From contig JBOGVU010000104.1 of NCBI GenBank assembly GCA_050692915.1, positions 1-8,082 of the forward strand: 8,082 nt of DNA, written 5' to 3'. Shown one piece after another: positions 1-5,602 of this stretch. The notes under the pieces are model-generated. The model had not been told where the DNA came from. It saw only the letters and a list, made by a program, of their open reading frames with translations, and made no database searches. Made by a program: the position numbers and the translations under genes. The number at the start of each line of letters is the position of its first letter. Position 1 is the first letter of the stretch. The stretch comes from CALAEC01 sp050692915. GTDB taxonomy: Bacteria > Actinomycetota > UBA4738 > CALAEC01.

Positions 1-148
1 CGCGCTGATGCATCTTGACGGCGAGGACCGGCGCGCGTTTGTCTCCGGTGAAGGATCCTTCTCCGACCACGAGTCCCATCGCATAGCCGAGGTCGAACGC
101 GAGTAGAGGCCTCGCGACGTGGGGCGGCGAAGGCTCCACGTGAAACAT
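1..148 (-). CDS. LAGLIDADG homing-endonuclease-like protein, N-terminal part (runs off left edge)
   Basis: Read leftward from ATG at 148, this frame is open for 49 codons to the window edge and carries the residues LGYAMGLVVGEGSFTGD at about 20-36. This is the form of a LAGLIDADG helix (A-x-GL-x-x-GEGSF), in which the acidic residue (E30) is the metal-binding catalytic position. It is followed by a basic beta-strand-like stretch, VLAVKMHQR, as expected at the start of the DNA-binding sheet. LAGLIDADG proteins are homing endonucleases or their domesticated relatives, found free-standing, in introns or in inteins. Little sequence precedes the motif, which favours a free-standing gene. The start is uncertain: GTG at 139 is an alternative, ATG at 79 would cut into the helix, and no good ribosome site precedes any of them. 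The frame stays open back to a stop at 197-199. The rest of the protein, including any second motif, is outside the window, so activity cannot be judged. Confidence 0.62.
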   Translation of the reverse strand, partial: MFHVEPSPPHVARPLLAFDLGYAMGLVVGEGSFTGDKRAPVLAVKMHQR

Positions 149-149
149 C
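129..149 (+). repeat. 21-bp direct repeat, copy 1 (contains parS-like site)
   Basis: This 21-bp stretch recurs without a mismatch at 178-198, 49 bp further on. The identity stops on both sides of the repeat. It contains a 16-bp parS-like core at 132-147, so the repeat probably reflects two ParB-binding sites rather than a mobile element. Confidence 0.85.
132..147 (+). promoter_or_regulatory. parS: parS-like ParB-binding site 1
   Basis: The sequence GGCTCCACGTGAAACA matches the widely conserved bacterial parS consensus TGTTCCACGTGAAACA at 14 of 16 positions, with the central CACGTG and the right arm GAAACA intact. Both mismatches are in the outer left arm. ParB loads at such sites and spreads to form the partition complex that ParA moves. 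The site lies 5' of rsmG-parA-parB, as is usual for origin-proximal parS. It also overlaps the probable start of the leftward endonuclease gene: the reverse complement of the site encodes its residues FHVE. Confidence 0.8.
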
Positions 150-166
150 GGACGAAGGTAGCATCC

Positions 167-174
167 GGGGGTGA
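167..174 (+). promoter_or_regulatory. ribosome binding site of rsmG
   Basis: GGGGGTGA differs by one base from the full anti-Shine-Dalgarno complement GGAGGTGA and sits directly before ATG at 176. This places the start at 176 and not at the upstream in-frame GTG at 119, which has no such site and would translate through parS site 1. Confidence 0.6.
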
Positions 175-175
175 C

Positions 176-772
176 ATGAAGGCTCCACGTGAAACATCAC
201 CGCACCCTCCCACGAACTGCCTCGCCTCCTACGCTTCGTTGTTGCAGGAGAGGGCGATTCCGATGGGGCTCGTGGCCGGGTCGGACCGAGAGCGACTGTG
301 GGAGCGGCACATCGAGGACTGTCTCCGGGCCACGGCGGCGTTCCGGCCGGAGGACCGTGTCGCGTACGACCTCGGATCCGGAGCGGGTCTTCCCGGGATC
401 GTGCTGGCCTGCGCGCTCCCCGATCGCACGTTCCGGCTCGTGGAGCCGCGCCGGCGGGCCGCCGCCTTCTTGGAGCTGGCGGTTGAGCGCCTCCGTCTCG
501 AGAACGTCGAATTGCTGATCACACGGGCGGAGGAGCTCGACGAGCCCGCCGACGTGGTCACCGTTCGGGCGTTCGCTCCCCTCGATCGTGCCTGGTCCGC
601 CGCGCACCGGCTGCTCCGCCCAGGAGGCCGGCTGGTGTACTTCGCAGGTGGGGGGATGAGGGATCCGGCCGTGCACGCCCGGAGCATGATCAGTCCTGAG
701 CCTCCCGCGGAGGTCGAGGTGATCGAACGGGTTGATTCCGGAGCCCCGCTCGTTATCATGTCCCGAGGGTGA
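176..772 (+). CDS. rsmG: 16S rRNA (guanine-N7) methyltransferase RsmG (GidB)
   Basis: RsmG transfers a methyl group from S-adenosylmethionine to N7 of G527 (E. coli numbering) in 16S rRNA; its loss in other bacteria gives low-level streptomycin resistance. The 198-residue product is close to the usual 200-240. Near residues 38-50 is the family signature RERLWERHIEDCL, at 65-75 the SAM-binding loop DLGSGAGLPGI, and E90 at the end of the next strand is the likely ribose-contacting acid. VTVRAF at 128-133 and LLRPGGRLVYF at 146-156 complete the Rossmann-type methyltransferase fold. The start at 176 is chosen for its ribosome site; it leaves a short N-terminus encoded partly by parS site 2. The stop overlaps the parA ribosome site, so the gene is probably the first of an rsmG-parA-parB operon, the common actinobacterial arrangement. 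Confidence 0.95.
   Translation: MKAPRETSPHPPTNCLASYASLLQERAIPMGLVAGSDRERLWERHIEDCLRATAAFRPEDRVAYDLGSGAGLPGIVLACALPDRTFRLVEPRRRAAAFLELAVERLRLENVELLITRAEELDEPADVVTVRAFAPLDRAWSAAHRLLRPGGRLVYFAGGGMRDPAVHARSMISPEPPAEVEVIERVDSGAPLVIMSRG
178..198 (+). repeat. 21-bp direct repeat, copy 2 (contains parS-like site)
   Basis: This is a perfect copy of 129-149. It lies at the beginning of the rsmG coding region, starting with the last base of the ATG at 176-178, so the repeat is both coding and a probable protein-binding site. Confidence 0.85.
181..196 (+). promoter_or_regulatory. parS: parS-like ParB-binding site 2
   Basis: The 16-bp core is identical to site 1 and again has 14 of 16 matches to the parS consensus. 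It falls within codons 2-7 of rsmG. The two sites are 49 bp apart centre to centre, in the same orientation. No other comparable site was seen in the window; a CACGTG inside parB near 2152 lacks the arms. Confidence 0.8.
765..772 (+). promoter_or_regulatory. ribosome binding site of parA
   Basis: GAGGGTGA lies five bases (counting from GAGGG) before ATG at 775 and contains the rsmG stop codon. It favours ATG 775 over the overlapping GTG at 769, which is inside this element. Confidence 0.5.
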
Positions 773-774
773 CC

Positions 775-1689
775 ATGTTCAGGCGGAAGCGGGCTGGCCG
801 AACGGAGGCCGCTCACGCCCGCGATCCGCGAGTGGTGGCGGTGGCGAACCAGAAGGGCGGGGTGGGGAAGAGCACCACCGCGGTCAACCTGGCCGCATCG
901 CTGGCCGAGCTGGGGCTGAAGGTCCTGGTCATCGACATGGATCCCCAGGGGAACGCGTCGACGGGGCTGGGGATCGTCCCGGGACGGCGGATCGTGGGCA
1001 CCTACCAGGTCATCTCGCAGGGGACGCCGGCCGACTCCGCGGTGATGGAGACTTCGGTCCCTGGCGTGTGGGCCATCCCTTCGACCATCGACCTGGCCGG
1101 GGCTGAGATCGAGCTGGTGGGGCAGATCTCCAGGGAGAACCGCCTGGCCCGGGCGGTCGAGCCGCTGATCCAGACGTACGATCTGATCCTCCTGGACTGT
1201 CCGCCTTCCCTGGGACTCCTCACCGTGAACGCGCTGTCGGCCGCCCATGAGTTGATCGTGCCGATCCAGTGCGAGTACTACGCGCTCGAGGGGCTGGGGC
1301 AGCTCCTCCGCAACGTTAGGCTGATCCAGCAAAACCTCAACCCGACCTTGAGACTTACCGGCATCGTCCTGACGATGTACGACAGCCGGACCAAACTCTC
1401 CGAGCAGGTCGTGGCCGAGGTGCGCAGGTACTTCGGGTCCAGGGTGTATGACACCATCATACCGCGGACGGTCCGGCTGTCCGAGGCTCCGGGATTCGGA
1501 AAGCCGATCACCGAGTACGACCCCAGCTCGAAGGGGGCCAAGGCCTACCGGGCCCTGGCCGTTGAGTTCCTGGAGCGGGAGGCGACCGACCTGCCACTCC
1601 CGACCGAGGAACCCCCCTCCGTGATCGCGGTCACGGCAGAGCCCGGCGACGAGCCCGACGAGAACGAGGAAGGAGGGGAAGAGGCGTGA
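775..1689 (+). CDS. parA: Chromosome partitioning ATPase ParA (Soj)
   Basis: ParA binds ATP, dimerises on nucleoid DNA, and is released when ParB stimulates its ATPase, so that parS regions are pulled apart along a ParA gradient. In 304 residues the protein shows the deviant Walker A motif KGGVGKST at 27-34, whose signature lysine K27 marks the MinD/ParA class. Walker A' is IDMDPQG at 53-59, and Walker B-like LLDCPPSLG is at 139-147. A basic N-terminal leader of about 20 residues precedes the first strand, and the last 25 or so residues are Glu-rich; both are outside the conserved fold. ATG 775 is preferred; a GTG at 769 would overlap the rsmG stop by four bases and add two residues. The stop overlaps the parB start (GTGA), which implies translational coupling. 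Confidence 0.96.
   Translation: MFRRKRAGRTEAAHARDPRVVAVANQKGGVGKSTTAVNLAASLAELGLKVLVIDMDPQGNASTGLGIVPGRRIVGTYQVISQGTPADSAVMETSVPGVWAIPSTIDLAGAEIELVGQISRENRLARAVEPLIQTYDLILLDCPPSLGLLTVNALSAAHELIVPIQCEYYALEGLGQLLRNVRLIQQNLNPTLRLTGIVLTMYDSRTKLSEQVVAEVRRYFGSRVYDTIIPRTVRLSEAPGFGKPITEYDPSSKGAKAYRALAVEFLEREATDLPLPTEEPPSVIAVTAEPGDEPDENEEGGEEA
1671..1676 (+). promoter_or_regulatory. ribosome binding site of parB
   Basis: AGGAGG lies nine bases before the GTG start at 1686, within the acidic tail codons of parA. It supports the GTG start overlapping the parA stop. Confidence 0.6.
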
Positions 1690-2537
1690 CCACTCAGCGA
1701 AGAGGGCTGGGCCGGGGGCTCTCCGCCCTGATCCCGGGCGCCGCCGACGAGGCCGGCCTGATCGAGGTCCCGGTGAACGCCGTGTCGCCGAACCCGCGCC
1801 AGCCCCGGCAGGGCTTCGACGAGGAGTCGCTGCATGCCCTGGGCCGGTCGATCCGCGAGGTGGGGGTCCTCCAGCCCATCGTGGTCAGGGTCCTGAACGG
1901 TGGCTACGAGCTGGTGGCGGGGGAGCGGCGGCTCCGAGCGGCCAAGATGGCCGGCCTGGCCACCATCCCCGCCGTGGTCAGGACGACCGACGACACCGAG
2001 TCCCTCCGGGAGGCCCTGATCGAGAACATCCACCGTCAGGACCTCGGCGCGCTGGAGCAGGCTGCCGCGTTCCAGGAGCTCCAGGAGGATCTGGGGGTCA
2101 CCCAGGAGACCCTGGCCGAGCGGCTGGGACACTCCCGATCCCACGTGGCCAACACGATCCGTCTGCTCCAGCTGCCCGGCGACGTCCAGCGCCTCCTGGC
2201 GGAGGGCGGCATCACGGCCGGCCACGCCAGGGCGCTGCTCGGGATGGAGGACGCAGAGGCCCAGGGGGCTCTGGCCGTCCGGATCGCGGCGGAGGGCCTC
2301 TCGGTGCGGCAGACCGAGGAGCTGGTCCGCGCCTACGCCGCCCGCCCCGCGGCCAGGCCGGCGAAGGAGGCTCGGCCCCCCGACCCCAAGCTCCTCCAGT
2401 ATGAGGAGGCCATGGCCGAGGCCCTGGGGACCCGGGTCCACATCCAGCGCAGCCGGCGCAAGGGGAAGATCGTGGTCGAGTTCGGCTCGAAGGCCGACCT
2501 GGGCAGGATCGCCTCGCGGATCGTAGACGGGCCCTAG
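1686..2537 (+). CDS. parB: Chromosome partitioning protein ParB (Spo0J), parS-binding CTPase clamp
   Basis: ParB binds parS through a helix-turn-helix, then closes as a CTP-dependent sliding clamp and stimulates ParA. The 283-residue product begins with the typical RGLGRGLSALIP box (6-17), which in the family contacts ParA. The CTP-binding N-domain follows, with NPRQPR (36-41), GVLQPI (60-65) and GERRLRAA (79-86). ENIHRQDL (113-120) and the helix-turn-helix around 140-165 (ETLAERLGHSRSHVANTIRLL in the central part) come next. GHARALLG then leads to a linker rich in Ala, Arg and Pro and a C-terminal dimerisation domain. All conserved boxes are present, so the protein should be functional. Its likely targets include the two sites at 132-147 and 181-196. 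The TAG stop shares bases with the stop of the convergent aminotransferase gene. Confidence 0.97.
   Translation: MTTQRRGLGRGLSALIPGAADEAGLIEVPVNAVSPNPRQPRQGFDEESLHALGRSIREVGVLQPIVVRVLNGGYELVAGERRLRAAKMAGLATIPAVVRTTDDTESLREALIENIHRQDLGALEQAAAFQELQEDLGVTQETLAERLGHSRSHVANTIRLLQLPGDVQRLLAEGGITAGHARALLGMEDAEAQGALAVRIAAEGLSVRQTEELVRAYAARPAARPAKEARPPDPKLLQYEEAMAEALGTRVHIQRSRRKGKIVVEFGSKADLGRIASRIVDGP
2534..2537. other. shared CTAG: overlapping stop codons of convergent genes parB and aminotransferase
   Basis: The palindrome CTAG supplies TAG to parB on the + strand (2535-2537) and TAG to the aminotransferase on the - strand (2536-2534). There is no room for an intergenic terminator, and any terminator for either gene must lie inside the opposite coding region. 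Confidence 0.9.
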
Positions 2538-3757
2538 GTGGCCCGGGCGCCGGCGGGGGAGGCGGCGGGGAGCTCCGCCAGCAGGTCGCCCAGGCGCCGG
2601 ACCCCCTCTTCGATGGCGTCCTCGGGCGGATAGCAGAAGGCCAGGCGGAGGCGGTCCCGTCCCGACCCGTCGGGGAAGAAGGCCGTCCCCGGCACGTACG
2701 CCACGCCTCGGGCCACCGCCTCGGGCAGCATCGCCTTCGTGTCGGCGCCGGGGATGGTGACCCACACGTAGAACCCGCCGCCCGGCCGGGTCCAGGTCGT
2801 CCCGGCGGGGAAGTGGCGCTCTAGCGCGGCCAGGCAGGCGTCGCGCCGCCGCCGGTACACGTCGACCAGGTCCGCCAGCGTCCCGGTCCACCGGTCCCGG
2901 TCGGCGAGCCACCCCTCGGCCACGAGCATGTTCAGGTTCGAGGAACACAGATCGGCCGCTTCCTTCAGCAGGACCAGCTGGGCGGTGGTCCCCGCCGGGG
3001 CCACCGTCCACCCCACCCGGATCCCCGGGCAGAACACCTTCGAGAGCGTGCCGAGGTAGATCACGCCCCCCGGATCCAGGGACCGGAGCGAGGGGAGTGG
3101 GTCGCCCTCGAACCGGAGCATCCCGTACGGGTCGTCCTCGATGATGGGCACCCCGGCGGCCCGGCAGACCTCGACCAGCCGCCGGCGCCGGTCCAGCGAG
3201 AGCGTCACGCCCGCTGGGTTGTGGAAGTTCGGGCAGACGTACAGGAACTTCGGGCGAGCGCCGGCCGCCAGGGCCGCCTCCAGCGCGTCCACCGACAGGC
3301 CGTCGTCATCGAGTGGGATCTGGAGGTACCGGGGCTCGTAGACGGAGAACGCCGAAAGGGCCCCGACGTAGGAGGGCGCCTCCACGGCGATCTCGTCGCC
3401 GGGGTCGATGAACAGCTTCCCCACCAGGTCCAGGGCCTGCTGGGCGCCCACGGTGATCAGGATATCGGCGGGCTCGACCTCGATGCCCTGCTCCGCCATC
3501 AGCGCGGCCAGCCGCACCTTCAGGCCTTCCTGCCCGGAGCCGCCGCCGTACTGGAGGGCCACGGCGGCCCGGTCGGTGAGGACCTCGGTGACCACCCGGA
3601 GGACCTCCTCGGAGGGAAGCGCCTGGACGAACGGCATCCCGCCGGCCAGGGAGATGACCTCGGGGCGGGCGGCCACGGCGAACAGGGCCCGGACCTCCGA
3701 GGCGGTCATGCCGGTGGAGCGGGCCGCGTACCGCTCTGCCATCGCGTCGGCCGGCAC
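2534..3757 (-). CDS. PLP-dependent aminotransferase, fold type I (2-aminoadipate aminotransferase-like / MocR-type catalytic domain)
   Basis: The 407-residue protein belongs to the class I/II pyridoxal-phosphate aminotransferases. Visible family residues are LAGGMP (37-42, substrate entry), YGGGSGQEGLK (70-80), VGAQQALDL (103-111, phosphate-binding region), NPAG (180-183) and EDDPYG (207-212, with D209 or D208 for the pyridine nitrogen and Y211). The Schiff-base lysine is in LGTLSK (235-240, K240), and the C-terminal RLRLAF carries the carboxylate-binding arginine. The pattern LSK-x3-PGxRVGW is typical of the aminoadipate, aromatic and MocR-related group. No winged-helix domain is present, so it is a free enzyme, not a MocR regulator. 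The amino acid substrate cannot be told from sequence. The start is uncertain: GTG 3757 is used, and ATG 3742 would shorten it by five residues; neither has a clear ribosome site. It is not part of the usual actinobacterial par locus and lies opposite to its neighbours. Confidence 0.92.
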   Translation of the reverse strand: MPADAMAERYAARSTGMTASEVRALFAVAARPEVISLAGGMPFVQALPSEEVLRVVTEVLTDRAAVALQYGGGSGQEGLKVRLAALMAEQGIEVEPADILITVGAQQALDLVGKLFIDPGDEIAVEAPSYVGALSAFSVYEPRYLQIPLDDDGLSVDALEAALAAGARPKFLYVCPNFHNPAGVTLSLDRRRRLVEVCRAAGVPIIEDDPYGMLRFEGDPLPSLRSLDPGGVIYLGTLSKVFCPGIRVGWTVAPAGTTAQLVLLKEAADLCSSNLNMLVAEGWLADRDRWTGTLADLVDVYRRRRDACLAALERHFPAGTTWTRPGGGFYVWVTIPGADTKAMLPEAVARGVAYVPGTAFFPDGSGRDRLRLAFCYPPEDAIEEGVRRLGDLLAELPAASPAGARAT

Positions 3758-3766
3758 GTCCCAGGC

Positions 3767-3772
3767 ATCGTA
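3767..3772 (-). promoter_or_regulatory. possible -10 element of the aminotransferase gene
   Basis: On the - strand TACGAT (TAnnnT) ends nine bases before GTG 3757. No -35 hexamer was found at the right distance. The short spacing and absent ribosome site would suit a leaderless or nearly leaderless transcript, which is common in actinobacteria. Confidence 0.3.
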
Positions 3773-3798
3773 CCAGCCGCCCCGTCGCCGGCGGGTGC

Positions 3799-3804
3799 TA
3801 CCAT
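3799..3804 (+). promoter_or_regulatory. possible extended -10 element for a leaderless transcript starting near 3812
   Basis: TGCTACCAT at 3796-3804 fits the extended -10 pattern TGnTAnnnT. Seven bases separate it from ATG 3812, so transcription would begin at or next to the A of that ATG. It would drive the small reading frame at 3812-3901 and the GNAT gene after it. No matching -35 hexamer is obvious, as is often so for extended -10 promoters. It lies back to back with the TACGAT element on the other strand. Confidence 0.4.
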
Positions 3805-3811
3805 CCCCGCC

Positions 3812-3901
3812 ATGAGCGAGCTCCGCCGGGCCGGGCAGGCCATCGCCCTGGGCCTGGCCCTGGGGGCGCTGCTCCTCCGCGCCGCTCGCCGTCGGGCTTA
3901 G
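3812..3901 (+). CDS. possible 29-residue single-pass membrane peptide
   Basis: ATG to TAG gives MSELRRAGQA followed by a hydrophobic run of about 13 residues (IALGLALGALLL) and an arginine-rich end (RAARRR). This resembles a very short membrane-inserted peptide with basic flanks, though the hydrophobic run is short for a full span. Its ATG is placed seven bases after an extended -10-like sequence, and its stop is eight bases before the GTG start of the acetyltransferase. Either it is translated from a leaderless message and couples to that gene, or the segment is merely the acetyltransferase leader. In GC-rich DNA such short frames occur by chance, and I know of no family for it. Confidence 0.33.
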   Translation: MSELRRAGQAIALGLALGALLLRAARRRA

Positions 3902-3909
3902 GCGGTCCC

Positions 3910-4482
3910 GTGGGCGGACGTCGCCTGATCGACGTGACCCTCGACAACCTCCGGGACGTCCCCGTGGAGACCCGCACGAGCCTGTTCTGGGAGACCGATA
4001 CCGACGAGGAGCCCTCGGACCCGGGCTTCGAGAAAGAGGAGTGGTTCTCCGAGGTCCTGCTGGAGTGGGGAGGATGCGGGCTGGCGCTGGTGGATGACGC
4101 CCGAGGGGCCGTTGGATACGCGCAGTTCGCGCCGCCCTCGTTCTTCCCCCGGCTGTCGCGGTACCGATGTGGGCGGGTGTCCGAGGATGCCGTGTACCTG
4201 GCCTACTGCTTCGTGGTGGCCGTCAGACGAGGGTTCGGGATGGGGACCCAGCTGGTCCGGGCCGTGGCCCGATCGCTGGCCGACCGCGACGTCCGGGCCC
4301 TGGAGGCGCTCGGTGACCGGGAGCGGGCCGACGGGTGGGTCCTGCCCGCGTCCTTCCTGGCGGCGAACGGCTTCCGCGTGCTTCTGGAGGATCCGCGGTT
4401 CCCGCTGATGCGGCTGGACCTCACCACCGCGGTCCAACCGCGGGAGGCGGCGAGCTGGGCCGCCGTCCCCGGCGTGGCCTAG
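3910..4482 (+). CDS. GNAT-family N-acetyltransferase
   Basis: The 190-residue product has the layout of a GNAT acetyltransferase, which moves an acetyl group from acetyl-CoA to an amine. FFP-rich and EDAVYLAYCFVVA segments lead into VRRGFGMGTQLVRAVARSL (about 106-124), an R/Q-x-x-G-x-G/A type acetyl-CoA pyrophosphate loop and helix. Later, VLPASFLAANGFRVL matches the usual final helix-strand. The opening VPVETRTSLFWETD and the EKEEWFSEVLLEWG block resemble the acetyltransferase commonly found between parB and trxA in actinobacteria. The natural substrate is not known to me. GTG 3910 is used as the start, with only a weak GGCGG at 3901-3905 upstream; GTG 3934 is a poorer choice because it removes conserved residues. 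The stop codon shares CTAG with the convergent amidase gene. Confidence 0.88.
   Translation: MGGRRLIDVTLDNLRDVPVETRTSLFWETDTDEEPSDPGFEKEEWFSEVLLEWGGCGLALVDDARGAVGYAQFAPPSFFPRLSRYRCGRVSEDAVYLAYCFVVAVRRGFGMGTQLVRAVARSLADRDVRALEALGDRERADGWVLPASFLAANGFRVLLEDPRFPLMRLDLTTAVQPREAASWAAVPGVA
4479..4482. other. shared CTAG: overlapping stop codons of convergent GNAT and amidase genes
   Basis: As at 2534-2537, one CTAG gives TAG to both converging genes: + strand 4480-4482 and - strand 4481-4479. This is the second such junction in under 2 kb, and again no space is left for a terminator. Confidence 0.9.
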
Positions 4483-5582
4483 GGAGCGCCCCGGCCGCCC
4501 CCGCCGGCGGCTTGACCCGCGAAGTACCGCTCCAGGGCCCTGGCGGTGGCCACGGCCACCCCGCGCACGAAGGGATCCTCGGAGAGCAGCCGCTCCTCCT
4601 TCGGGTTGGTGACGAAGCACGGCTCGATCTGGACGGCCGGCATCCTGGTCTCCCGGAGGATCGGGAACGACTTGGGGTGGGCCCGGCCGTCCCGGAGCCC
4701 TGTGGCCGCGGTCAGCTCGTCCTGCACCAGCTCGGCCAGGGCGGCGCCGGCCTCGGACGAGGCCCCCAGCCCGCCGAAGTAGTAGGAGGAGGATCCCTCG
4801 GCCGACGGATCCTCGTGGCCGTTGAGGTGGATGGAGACCAGGACGTCCGCGCCTGCCTGGTTGGCCCGGGCCGCCCGCTCCGAGGCCTCCGGGTCCTCCT
4901 CGGCGCCGCGGAGCAGGCGCGGGTCCGAGCCGCGGAGCCGCAGCTCCACCAGGAGCGCCTCGGCAAGGCGGAAGGCGGCCTCCGCCTCCCGCGTGCCGGC
5001 CGGTCCGGTGGCCCCGGGATCCTCGGGGCCGTGACCGGGATCGACGGCCACCGTCCGTCCGGACAGCGAGCCGGACCCGGTACGGAGCGCCTCGGTCTCT
5101 CGCACGGCCGCCCGGCCGCGCTCGGTGACGGGGGCCGCCAGGAGTCGATCGAGCGCCTCGAGGGTGGTGGGGCCGACGATCCCGTCCGAGTGGAGCCCCA
5201 CGTTGCTCTGGAAGTCCCGGACGGCCTGCGCGGTCTGGTCGCCGAACATCCCGTCCTCGCGCCCCGGATCGAACCCGAGGATGTTCAGCCTCCGCTGGAG
5301 AGCCCGGACGTCATCGCCCCGGAGGTTCGGACGTCGCAGGTACAGGACCCGGTCGCCGAGCGCGTAGCCCGCCTCGACCAGCTCCTCCCAGGTGTTCGGC
5401 CCCACCAGGCCGTCGACCAGGAGGCCGCGTTCCTGCTGGAACGCTCGGAGCGCGCCCTCCGTCGAGTCACCGAAGCGGTGGTCGTCGACCTCGAGGGCGT
5501 CGACGTGGAACCCGAGCGCCAGGAGCCTGGCCTGCACGTCGCGAACGGGGTCGCCGCGGTCGCCGAGGCGGATGGGCTGCAC
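4479..5582 (-). CDS. cwlM: CwlM-type protein: two peptidoglycan-binding domains plus N-acetylmuramoyl-L-alanine amidase (Amidase_3) domain
   Basis: From GTG 5582 the protein has 367 residues. Two PG_binding_1 repeats are visible: about 5-70 (GDRGDPVRDVQARLLALGF ... FGDSTEGALRAFQ ... VDGLVGPNT) and about 80-145 (LRGDDVRALQRRLNILGF ... FGDQTAQAVRDFQ ... DGIVGPTT). An Amidase_3 domain follows (about 175-355), and the protein ends in a Gly-rich tail. The zinc and catalytic residues expected for the family are all present: H184 in DPGHG, E199 in TREAE, H252 in SIHLN and E320 in IEPCF. There is no signal peptide; the first repeat begins at residue 4. That fits the mycobacterial orthologue CwlM, a cytoplasmic protein phosphorylated by PknB that activates MurA, rather than an exported autolysin. 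The frame is open upstream through trxA, but GTG 5582, 20 bases after the trxA stop, is the only start codon in that gap. It is probably co-transcribed with trxA. Confidence 0.92.
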   Translation of the reverse strand: MQPIRLGDRGDPVRDVQARLLALGFHVDALEVDDHRFGDSTEGALRAFQQERGLLVDGLVGPNTWEELVEAGYALGDRVLYLRRPNLRGDDVRALQRRLNILGFDPGREDGMFGDQTAQAVRDFQSNVGLHSDGIVGPTTLEALDRLLAAPVTERGRAAVRETEALRTGSGSLSGRTVAVDPGHGPEDPGATGPAGTREAEAAFRLAEALLVELRLRGSDPRLLRGAEEDPEASERAARANQAGADVLVSIHLNGHEDPSAEGSSSYYFGGLGASSEAGAALAELVQDELTAATGLRDGRAHPKSFPILRETRMPAVQIEPCFVTNPKEERLLSEDPFVRGVAVATARALERYFAGQAAGGGGRGAP

Positions 5583-5602
5583 GGGCGAAGTGTATCCCCG
5601 GG

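Noticed and set aside
2..106. Rightward open frame ending in TAG at 104-106, first considered as the C-terminus of jag/khpB, the usual neighbour of rsmG
   Set aside because: It lacks the R3H-like ending expected of Jag, whereas the opposite strand over the same DNA gives a clear LAGLIDADG-type motif.
119..175. N-terminal extension of rsmG from GTG 119
   Set aside because: It would translate parS site 1 as low-complexity basic residues, has no ribosome site, and family members do not need it; ATG 176 has a good site.
229..1332. Long leftward open frame opposite rsmG and parA
   Set aside because: Arg/Pro/Gly-rich sequence with no domain, typical of a GC-rich shadow frame; the + strand genes are unmistakable.
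2148..2163. CACGTG-containing sequence inside parB as a third parS site
   Set aside because: Only the central hexamer fits; both arms differ from the consensus, and the codons encode the conserved helix-turn-helix.
1545..3011. 488-codon leftward open frame opposite parB and across the aminotransferase
   Set aside because: It overlaps two clear genes and its sequence is low-complexity Gly/Arg/Pro without motifs.
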